DNA of 64,000 nt. Origin: Brettanomyces bruxellensis. Taxonomy: Eukaryota; Ascomycota; Pichiomycetes; Pichiales; Pichiaceae. The DNA lies in assembly GCF_011074885.1 (NCBI RefSeq), contig NC_054690.1, positions 5,001 to 69,000 on the forward strand, read 5' to 3'. The position numbers and the translations under genes are program-made. This document shows, piece by piece, positions 54,051 to 62,145 of the stretch; position 1 is the first letter of the stretch; each line of letters begins with the position of its first letter. Below the pieces are notes generated by a model that did not search any database, was not told the DNA's origin, and worked only from the letters and a program-made list of their open reading frames with translations.

Positions 54051-55499
54051 ATGGGATTGCAAAAAGGTACGATTGACATCCCAAGGGAGATAGTGATCGA
54101 GAGATCTCCCGATGAAGAACAGGGTGTAGAAAGGCCGCGTAAGGAAAGTTACTGGAAGGCTTTAATTGCTGTTTTCACAGCTGGATGTGCTTTTATGTCA
54201 GATGGCTATCAGCAGGGTATTATGACACCAATTAATTTAGTACTGAAAAGAGCATACCCTGAATATACTTCAAAGTATTCAACGATGGTTTCAAACTCTA
54301 ATTTGGTTGCAAATATTATTGGTCAAATATTTTTTGGATTATTTGTTGATAGAATTGGAAGAAAGCAAGGATTCACTATTACTACTTCCTTTATCATTAT
54401 TGGATCAGTAATTGCGGCCTGTTCAAAGGGAAGCACACAAATTGCGATGTTTTGGATGCTAACCATAGCTAGAGGCATTACAGGATTCGGAATTGGTGGA
54501 GAATACCCAACATCAGCTGCCTCCGCAATGGAAGCAGCTGATGAAAAGTTAAGCAATAGAAAAAAGTTGGTACCTTTTATCCTGGCCACTAACTTCCCGA
54601 TTTCATTTGGATTGCCTTTTGCTAGTTGCATATTTCTCATATTTCTTTCCATTTGGGGTGAAGATCACCTTTCCGGAGTGTGGAGATCATGCTTTGGCTT
54701 TGGTGCCGTCTTTCCAACTATCATTTTTTATTTTAGATGGAGAATGGACCATGCTAAAATGTTCAAAAAGAACGCAATCAAGAGAAAAGTCCCATATAGT
54801 CTAATATTAAAAAAGTACTGGAAGCCATTATTAGGTGTTTCTGGCGTTTGGTTCATTATGGATTTTGTCATATATCCCAACAACATATTTTCTTCTTCTG
54901 TGCTATCTGTCGTTATTCCAAAGGCCTCCGTGAAAAAAACTGCCGAGTGGTTATTACTATTGGGATCATTCGCCACTTTTGGAGCTTGCTTTGGTATGCT
55001 CATTAATCGTTGGTTCACAAGAAAGCAAATTATCATTATGGGATTCTTTTCTTATGGTGTAATTTCAATAATTGTCGGTGCAGCATTTGAAAAACTAGCC
55101 AAGATCCCAGCATTATTTGTTATATTTTACGGACTCATGAGTTTTGTTATTTATGCTGGACCGGCAAACATGCAGTCCGTAGTGTCATCCGAATCTTTTC
55201 CAACCTGCATTAGAGGTACTCTTTATGGTCTATCTGCAGGCATTGGTAAGGCAGGTGCAGCCATTGGAACAGAAATTTTTACTCCAATACAAACGCACGC
55301 AGGTACTAAGTACACATTCTTCTTATCCGGAGGTCTATCCTTAATTGGCTGTCTCTTTGCCTATTTCCTCATCGTCAACACTGACAAGTATGATCTTGCC
55401 GAGAAGGACGAGAAATTCAATCAGTATCTAGTCGAGCAAGGGTGGAAAGGGTTCATCGGTGAAAGTAATGAGAAGCAGGAGTTGGGAGTTGAAGATTAG
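54051..55499 (+). CDS. GIT1: Git1-type glycerophosphodiester / phosphate permease (MFS)
   Basis: The 482-residue MFS transporter belongs to the phosphate:H+ symporter group and is closest to yeast and Candida Git1 (about 518 aa). Landmarks are DGYQQGIMTPIN (51-62), the MFS loop FVDRIGRKQG (98-107) and RGITGFGIGGEYPTSAA (141-157). A central cytoplasmic loop starts at WRMDHAKMFKK, and twelve hydrophobic segments can be counted. Git1 proteins import glycerophosphoinositol, glycerophosphocholine or phosphate at the plasma membrane and are induced when phosphate is low. Pairing with a secreted phosphatase under CACGTG boxes fits a phosphate-scavenging unit. Whether it takes diesters or free phosphate cannot be read from the sequence. 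Confidence 0.85.
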   Translation: MGLQKGTIDIPREIVIERSPDEEQGVERPRKESYWKALIAVFTAGCAFMSDGYQQGIMTPINLVLKRAYPEYTSKYSTMVSNSNLVANIIGQIFFGLFVDRIGRKQGFTITTSFIIIGSVIAACSKGSTQIAMFWMLTIARGITGFGIGGEYPTSAASAMEAADEKLSNRKKLVPFILATNFPISFGLPFASCIFLIFLSIWGEDHLSGVWRSCFGFGAVFPTIIFYFRWRMDHAKMFKKNAIKRKVPYSLILKKYWKPLLGVSGVWFIMDFVIYPNNIFSSSVLSVVIPKASVKKTAEWLLLLGSFATFGACFGMLINRWFTRKQIIIMGFFSYGVISIIVGAAFEKLAKIPALFVIFYGLMSFVIYAGPANMQSVVSSESFPTCIRGTLYGLSAGIGKAGAAIGTEIFTPIQTHAGTKYTFFLSGGLSLIGCLFAYFLIVNTDKYDLAEKDEKFNQYLVEQGWKGFIGESNEKQELGVED

Positions 55500-55642
55500 C
55501 TATTCATTTTACAATTTCATATATTTAGAGGTGTGGAACTGTTCCATTAATTAAATGGTATTTCAACATCTTTAGAGTAAGAAACTTTTTTAGATTAATA
55601 TAAGAAGATGACCTTATATTTAATGCATTGTGCTCTAGAACT

Positions 55643-56317
55643 TCAAGAGCAGCTCGAAAAATTTTCCATGCGAATTATGGCGTTATCAAATTGTTGAACC
55701 TCTTTACTGGTATCTTCTGAAACGTCGAGTTCAAGATGGATTTCATTAAAAAACTCGGAAACTTCAACTTCCTTGAAGCCAAGTCTATTTTTAAAGAGAT
55801 TTATCGACGCGGCATTTTTTAACGAAATTCTAACTTCAAAAAATTTAATTCTAAGAAGATCCCTAGTGTACTTCATCATCATTTTGATAGCACCTAAAGC
55901 ATACCCATTCCTGCGCATATTCTTCTCTGCAATCATAATTTCTAACTCGGCGCGTAGTGGTTCATCCGGATTGCTCACAATATAGAGGTTCACATCCCCT
56001 ATTATGCAACCTTGCTTCTTGTTACCATTATCTGCATAAACCAAAGCTGGCATATTCTCAAGGCTAAGCTTTTCATTAACATCATTAATAAGGTCTTTGT
56101 TTGTTGTTGAAATTATGAAGGTGCACTTTTTTGCATCCGGTCCCCATGATTTCTGGAGTGCATATTCTTCTTCAAGTGATACTGTTTCAGATGCAGTCAT
56201 TTCAAGTATGTATGGATCTTTCATCCATTGATGATATCTAAGGACATGAGCTGCAACATAAGGAACTAATCGTAAGTCATTTACACCAATTAATGCTAAG
56301 TCTTTGTTTTCAAGCAT
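55643..56317 (-). CDS. NAT9: GNAT N-acetyltransferase, NAT9 family
   Basis: The 224-residue protein fits eukaryotic NAT9 in length and in its opening block. LVPYVAAHVLRYHQWMKDP (17-35) is followed by LEMTASETVSLEEEYALQKSW (38-58) and CTFIIS (65-70). The GNAT core follows: IIGDVNLYI (105-113), AELEIMIAEKNMRRNGYALG (123-142) with the acetyl-CoA loop RRNGYAL, and SLKNAASINLFKNRLGF (165-181). There is no signal peptide, so it is probably cytosolic. In animals NAT9 is linked to microtubule stability; the yeast role is not established. It is convergent with the Git1-type gene, with 143 bp between the stop codons, so terminators overlap there. Confidence 0.82.
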   Translation of the reverse strand: MLENKDLALIGVNDLRLVPYVAAHVLRYHQWMKDPYILEMTASETVSLEEEYALQKSWGPDAKKCTFIISTTNKDLINDVNEKLSLENMPALVYADNGNKKQGCIIGDVNLYIVSNPDEPLRAELEIMIAEKNMRRNGYALGAIKMMMKYTRDLLRIKFFEVRISLKNAASINLFKNRLGFKEVEVSEFFNEIHLELDVSEDTSKEVQQFDNAIIRMENFSSCS

Positions 56318-56849
56318 CCTTATGGTTGAAAATACATGTATTTGTAACCGAAGGGAAGGTTACATGATGCATATATATATACATATACCAACTATGATTT
56401 ATTTTTTCCCGATATTTTTCAATTTGTGCCAGAATTTTTTTTTCTCTCATCTTCTCGAAGTCCTCGAAATTTCAATTTCAAGCACTAATATTGGGATGTC
56501 AGGATTACCGGAAGGAACCGCGTACAAAGGAATACCATACATTTTGAGAGAATTATAGATGATGTTCAGCTGAACAAAAATATTAAAACGTAACCAGGAA
56601 AGAGGTTAAAAGTATTCAAAGGGCTGTTTGATTACACAATAACGCAAAGAAGTATTTAATAAGTAAAAATTAGAGCTTACTGAGATATCTATCCAGATCC
56701 ATTACCCTTGGTCATCTTTATATAAATTGTTCACTAAATTGTTTTGCTATCGCAAAACCAGTACGTCCAAATATTTGCATCCGGCCTACTATTTAGAAAA
56801 AGATAGAGCAATAGACAAATTTTCATTAGAATATTTATCCTATCTCCTT

Positions 56850-57097
56850 CGTAATAGCTTTGTCGATAGTAGAATCTAAAAGTTGCACCGGCTTGCTTTA
56901 TACCAAAGAAAGCCTCACTCAATAAACTTGAAGATGTTTAAGGACTTACCTTCTTTACATTTTCCTCTTTTACTTTCTCAATCAAAATTTTATTTATTTA
57001 TTTCCTTTACTCTCTCTCCCTTTTTTAATTCCAAAAAATCCTCTTAATGTGAAGTTTATAAAATATTCGGCAGCACCTAAAACTAAAGCTAATATTA
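56850..57097 (+). mobile_element. 261-bp LTR-like element, copy 10 (diverged)
   Basis: It starts CGTAATAGCTTTGTCGATAG and includes GCTTTATACCAAAGAAAGCC, CTCACTCAATAAACTTGAAG and GTGAAGTTTATAAAATATTC. It ends near GCTAATATTA. It is among the most diverged copies. Confidence 0.6.
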
Positions 57098-57118
57098 TTA
57101 TGGATACATTATGATGTT

Positions 57119-57378
57119 TGTAATAGATCCGTGAATAGTCACGTCTATATGAAACTGCCCTGCCATGTTCTATGACCAAGGAAACCTCCGTCATAAAAAT
57201 CAGTTATTAAAACCTGCACATTTCCCTTTTTACTTATCTCTTTTACGCCTTCTTCTCTACCTGTTTTACTTCGTGTCTTTTTCCTTTCTTGGACTTTAAA
57301 GACACACCATATATTAGTTAACGAGAATTTCATAAAGTTGTCGCCCTATCGCCTGAAATCAATTGAAGAAATAGTACA
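57119..57378 (+). mobile_element. 261-bp LTR-like element, copy 11 (diverged)
   Basis: It starts TGTAATAGATCCGTGAATAG and ends AAGAAATAGTACA, 260 bp. CACGTCTATATGAAACTGCC, ATGACCAAGGAAACCTC and AATTTCATAAAGTTGTC are recognisable. It follows copy 10 after 21 bp in the same orientation, and its right end lies about 460 bp from the 3' end of the tRNA gene. Confidence 0.65.
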
Positions 57379-57835
57379 GGGCTTCTCTTAAGCTTTTTTA
57401 AAAGATACAGGATTGTCGTTAAATGTTAATTTTCTGGCAGAATATTAACGATTTTATTTTAGTATCCATTAATTTTAGAAGTGTTTACATTTTCTAATTA
57501 ATAACTTATTTAGCTGATGACTCTTTTGATTAAGGGAATTCACCGTGCTGTATTAACTCTGTGAATATGGTTGTGTTTTCATAAATCCGCGAATCGGACA
57601 CACGATTTCACAAGCATGAATTGTTTAGGGGTGGTTCTCGATATGGCGACAACATAAATAAGACAAAGTAAACCGTGGTTTAGATCCCTTGCACATATCA
57701 TTTATGAAACTTGACCGTAGAGGAAAACAGAAACAGCAAATGTCAAGAAAGATCAACACGTCTTTGACTCAAATGCCGTTTTTATCATTTACTACTGTAC
57801 ACATTAAATTCTACTTACAAAAAAGTAAGTAGAAA

Positions 57836-57908
57836 AGCCCTACGCGGGGCTTGAACCCGCAACCTTGTGATTAAGAGTCACACGCTCTACCGATTGAGCT
57901 AGCAAGGC
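57836..57908 (-). tRNA. tRNA-Lys (anticodon CTT)
   Basis: The 73-nt minus-strand sequence starts GCCTTGCTAGCTC and folds as a cloverleaf. The acceptor GCCTTGC pairs with GTAGGGC. The D-loop has A-box words TAGCTCAATCGGTAGAG, the anticodon loop is CTCTTAA, and the T-arm is GCGGG-TTCAAGC-CCCGC (B box GGTTCAAGCCC). CTT reads the Lys codon AAG. There is no intron and no encoded CCA, as expected for a eukaryote. Confidence 0.95.
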
Positions 57909-58552
57909 AATTACAAATTTGTAAAAGGTCGGACTAAAGGTAACAAAATATTATTTTTAATAACCTGAAGTATAAGGATTCTTTAGATGATTACCAAATC
58001 CGTCTAAAGATATATAATAGATTAATAAGATTGTTATCTGATACTTCTCGTATCCTTTCATATCTCTTATCTCATAGCTCTCTATGAATCATTCTATTCA
58101 TTCATTATTCTATCTAATAACTTCTCTCCTCCTAATTTCTCTTTTCTAGAAAAATAACTAAATCATAATCTAACCTTGCCTCTGTATCAAAGGAGGGCAA
58201 GGGCGCATATTTATATTAAATGGAGAATGACACTTCTTCCATTTCTCTTCCAATTTCATACAATAACAAATTATATGCCAAAGAGGAATCCATCCTGTTT
58301 GGGAACATCACATTATGTGAATTCAGCATAACCCGCGATCATGCAAAAACCTGTTGTTTTGCATATGCAGTCGCCACACGAATATTAGTCAGCTTATTCC
58401 GATGTAGCTCTTTCTTATTGTCCTTCGGGTCACTATCCTTTCAGTACTCTTTATTTCTTATTCGCGCTTCTCATAAATTATTTCGGAAACTATTTATATC
58501 TTTCCGTGTTACCTAATCAGGTAAATGAATTCATTAATATTTTATCTGGCTT

Positions 58553-58601
58553 TAAACCAATATGCGCTTGGTTTGACCCCTTACAAAATTTGTAAGGGGT
58601 C
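58553..58601. repeat. Two adjacent inverted repeats
   Basis: AAACCAA and TTGGTTT form 7-bp arms around a 7-base loop (58553-58573 or so). Directly after it, 58575-58601 is a perfect 27-base palindrome with 13-bp arms (GACCCCTTACAAA) around one A. The two together could form a cruciform or a bidirectional hairpin terminator. Confidence 0.75.
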
Positions 58602-59185
58602 TGCTTTGGTTTGAACCTAAATTATTCTAGATTATGTAAGTACAAAGTGATTTGTGTGTTCGTTTTGAAGTGTTGAATCAAACCACTAAAATATGAAGTA
58701 TTGTATGTTGTAAAGTAATGGTTATAGAATGTTATGATGTAATCTAAGTAAGTGCGGATGTCGGACATATGAGAATATTACCTAGTATTAGGCAATCTAT
58801 TATTATATGTCATTAGATTTATTTGTTTTGAGATCTGAACTTATTCTAAAATAACCAAGATTTAGAATAATATCTAATAGAGACAATCCTGGATAAAATG
58901 CACTAACTGTGTATGTTAGGGAATCAGCAGAAAAATAATTATGCGCGATCATAATTCTGTTTCTGAGAATTAAATTTTTTTTTTATATTATGTATGATTA
59001 CCTCACTTTATTTTCCTTTTTATTTTTACTTTACTTTACCTCTTTTTATATAACTTGTTTCTTCTACGAAGGGATGAGACCCGATAGCCTATTTTGCAAT
59101 ACAACTAGTTCGACTCTACTTGATGGTGACAGAGTAAAGGAAGTAAATTCATTTTCTTCTATGGTGACACATACACAATTGTTAG

Positions 59186-59206
59186 AATGTTAAAGGCATT
59201 AACATT
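59186..59206. repeat. Inverted repeat AATGTTAA / TTAACATT
   Basis: Perfect 8-bp arms around a 5-base loop (AGGCA). There is no adjacent gene end that would make it an obvious terminator. Confidence 0.65.
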
Positions 59207-59811
59207 ATCACACAGACCACTTGGTACATTTATATCCACCCACTTAGGTAACCGACCTTACAATTATCTGAATCTCCCGACTGCTAGGTTCTTATTAGTT
59301 CTATTAAAGAAGGAGTTTGATAGCTAAAGCCCAGAAGAAGCTCATAAGGTCTCTCTTAACTCCGACATATTCATTGCGAGTATAACCTACGTTCAGTTCT
59401 CTTCTTACGCATAAGCAATCTACAGATCCGATACAACAAATGCCTCATTTGCAAAATATATCATAAATACACGCTACATTCTTATTTCTTTGTCCTTGCA
59501 GTAATCCGTTTCACCATTGCCTGATCTAATATGATTGTGTCACTTTACCTAACACCGATCAAAGAGGTTGTCAGATTTAAAATAGCAGACATAAATACTG
59601 ATCATTTAGCAGTGATCAAATATCAGTACTTACAGAACTGATGTAGAAACATTTGTTTTCTAAGACTCCAGTAATTTACGTTGGGTCATAGAACTTGATT
59701 AAGTTATTATGAAATGAATATATTTAAAAAAAATGCTAAAGATAAAAAACACAGAAATTGTTTGTGGCGATAACACGGTAAGGTAACCACAAATACGCAA
59801 AAACAAAAAAA

Positions 59812-61284
59812 TCAATCTGCAGATATACCAGGAATCTTAATTCTCTTTGCCTTATTGACATAAGCGTTGTACGTTATTTCGATAATCTCGTTGGAAGGGA
59901 AACGCATAAAAGGAATATCCGAAGAGGATGATGCCATTAAATACCCATAAAAAACTCTAATCACCGTCTCATCTGCAATTATTAATATATCATTATCTAT
60001 CCTTCCAACTTCTAATATCAAAGGCTCCAATTTAAGAGCCAGATCATGATAACTTTCCGCTCTAGGATACCTATGGTGGTATGGATCCAATTTGTGGTGC
60101 TCATAATCTGACGGATACTTTCCTTTCAAAGTTTGATCAGTTAGGCCCTCAGAATCACCTGGATTAAGCTGATTTAATTCTGACCTGGGCTTCACGACAA
60201 GTCCGGCTTCTTTAAAAACAGCGGCCGCTTGCATTGTTCTTAGCCGGGTAGAGGTCCAGATTTCTAAGTCTGGAGGGAATCCCTTTCCTGATCGTGTGCT
60301 ATTGAAGTGACGAAGCAACGCATTATACATCTTGCTTATGTATTCAGTTCCTGTCTTAGTTAATGGTGGATCACTTTTAAACTGAAGCTTATTATTGGAA
60401 CAACGAGCAAAATAAACGGAACCTGATTTAAGACGAACATTCATTATGTAAAATATTATTTTTGTTGTTAAAAAATCATGCTGTAATTTATTAACAAGAA
60501 CTGTACGTCCCAAATTTCTCGACTGGATCCATGTAAAATCTTTCCTCGTTAATGATTCAAAAGACTTCGACATTTTACCAACTTTTTTTGTATAATCTAA
60601 AATTGCCAGTTTCTCTTCCCAACCCTCATAATCGGGAGATTTTGTGGCCTCCCTAATATTAGATTTGAGAAGTTCATGATCATCAACAAGACTTTCAATA
60701 AAGACAGTCCTAATATCATGCCTTTTCATTTTCAAAGCCAAGTCAACCCTTTCATCTGAATTACCATTAACACTGTCAAAGATAGCCACTTGACCTCTGT
60801 CATTCTTGAAGAAATCAATCATTTCACGAACGACAATTTTGCGTAAACATTGTCTCTGCTCTTCAAGCTGTCCTTCAGATAGGAGACCATCGTTTTGTGT
60901 TCCAATATAATCCCGCCTATAGTCCTCAAAGTGAAAAAGATTGGTCCGGACACCTAACCAACGAAGATAGCGGCATAGACCAATTGCTAAGTTTGTCTTT
61001 CCTCTGGCTGGGAGACCAACAAGAATAATACAAATAGATCCTGCATGAAACATTTGACCTGATTCTGTTGAGTACATCTGTCCGGGCGACACATGAAACT
61101 TGGATAAAGTTTGGTGAATTTCATCAACATCCTCCTGCCTGCTCTTTGTGCTAATAACATTTGATGATTCTGCGGATTGTGAAGATTGGTTGACTTCAGC
61201 AGCTGGAATCCACCTATGATTTGTCCTTGCGGAATAGTTACCCGGAATCTTGGGCTCTTCAATTTCAGCCACTTGGTTCGACAT
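59812..61284 (-). CDS. 6-phosphofructo-2-kinase / fructose-2,6-bisphosphatase-like protein with degenerate phosphatase half
   Basis: The 490 residues start at the ATG at 61284; the open frame extends upstream only from a GTG. An 80-residue N-terminus precedes the kinase domain. That domain has the Walker A loop GLPARGKT (90-97), FEDYRRDYIG (119-128) and FDSVNGNSDER (169-179). The C-terminal histidine-phosphatase domain is recognisable (PPLTKTG, STRLRTMQAA, EGLTDQTLKGKYP, PRAESYHDL). However, the catalytic RHG motif reads ARCSN (293-297) and the second catalytic His (usual ICHQAV) is Asp438 in IADETV. Phosphatase activity is therefore unlikely. The length and layout recall yeast YLR345W, an uncharacterised member. 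It may make fructose-2,6-bisphosphate or be regulatory. Confidence 0.87.
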   Translation of the reverse strand: MSNQVAEIEEPKIPGNYSARTNHRWIPAAEVNQSSQSAESSNVISTKSRQEDVDEIHQTLSKFHVSPGQMYSTESGQMFHAGSICIILVGLPARGKTNLAIGLCRYLRWLGVRTNLFHFEDYRRDYIGTQNDGLLSEGQLEEQRQCLRKIVVREMIDFFKNDRGQVAIFDSVNGNSDERVDLALKMKRHDIRTVFIESLVDDHELLKSNIREATKSPDYEGWEEKLAILDYTKKVGKMSKSFESLTRKDFTWIQSRNLGRTVLVNKLQHDFLTTKIIFYIMNVRLKSGSVYFARCSNNKLQFKSDPPLTKTGTEYISKMYNALLRHFNSTRSGKGFPPDLEIWTSTRLRTMQAAAVFKEAGLVVKPRSELNQLNPGDSEGLTDQTLKGKYPSDYEHHKLDPYHHRYPRAESYHDLALKLEPLILEVGRIDNDILIIADETVIRVFYGYLMASSSSDIPFMRFPSNEIIEITYNAYVNKAKRIKIPGISAD

Positions 61285-62145
61285 GCCTAAACTGCAAACA
61301 GTTAGGAACCGAGATAATCGAATAAATAATTTATGTGGGTATACGTGATCGAAGAGAAACACACAACCATAGTGGAAAAACGTGTGTGATAAGGAGGCGG
61401 TAAAATCTGGAGAAAGTAATGTGGGGAAATTTTAAAGAAAGGGAAATGGGGGATAAAAAAAAAAATTCTCAAGTCGCTGGACAAGGAATCTTGCGGCAAA
61501 ATCTACTCACCTTAATTTTTGAATTCTCCGGAAAACGCGGGGTAAACTAAAAGTTATAGAATTATGTTTTAGCGAATGCTAATCTAGATTTCAGTTGAAA
61601 CTAATCAATGCTGTGTAAGGATGACTTATTGGCTTGGGAGGATAGCGTTTCCTGCTGTATGAAGTCACAAAACTGAGAGACATAATAATAATCTATAATG
61701 ATATCAATCTGGACTAGGAATCAACTTGTGATACAATCAATATGAAATTAGGATTCATTTTAAATTAAGATATACTATTTTGTTCTCTTTAAATTCCTTG
61801 AAAAAATATGAAGTAATAATTACATAGTATAATTTTTAGCGATACTCAGATAATCCTGTTCGCAACAGAAATACTCAGCGTCGCATCAATTCTTTGCGAT
61901 TTGTACCCTTTCCAAATTTTTTTTAAATCTGCGAGATAGAATAATACAGTGATTAAACCTAGGGAACGTAGCCCTGCCTTTTCTGAAGAAACATCGCTCA
62001 GGGGTAATACGTATTTTTATTCTATTTGACAACCTTCAAAAAAGAATCCGCATTCTATTTATGAATTTATAAAAAAAAAAAATTGCACAAAATACACAAA
62101 ACTTATGAAGTAAAAGGCAAGATAGGCATGCTTAAGTTATTTATA
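61285..62145. other. Upstream region of the PFK2-like gene
   Basis: About 0.86 kb without a supported gene. It contains AAAACGCGGGGTAAAC near 61533-61548, a Mig1-like GCGGGG box, about 255 bp upstream of the ATG at 61284. An A-run lies at about 62071. The left-running DUF3712 gene ends at its right border. Confidence 0.5.

Larger units (their letters stand above)
56318..57835. other. 1.5-kb intergenic region with two tandem 261-bp elements
   Basis: It lies between the acetyltransferase start and tRNA-Lys. Two plus-strand 261-bp elements (56850-57097 and 57119-57378) sit almost end to end. Short frames at 56734-57333 on the minus strand are produced by these elements. No gene is supported. 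Confidence 0.6.
57909..59811. other. 1.9-kb intergenic region upstream of tRNA-Lys with several palindromes
   Basis: No gene is supported. Open frames of 98 and 67 codons (58220-58516, 58990-59193) do not resemble known proteins. Several inverted repeats stand out and are listed. The area upstream of a tRNA gene is a favoured landing zone for Ty elements, but no LTR with a target duplication could be demonstrated here. A TGTTAGAATG start at 59180 and an ACAACA end near 59438 are suggestive only. Confidence 0.5.

Noticed and set aside
58990..59193. A 67-codon frame as a retrotransposon coding remnant
   Set aside because: No recognisable integrase, reverse transcriptase or RNase H motif.
59180..59438. 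A possible third solo LTR (TGTTAGAATG start, ACAACA end)
   Set aside because: The flanks ACAAT and AATGC are not a duplication, and the interior does not match LTR A or B.
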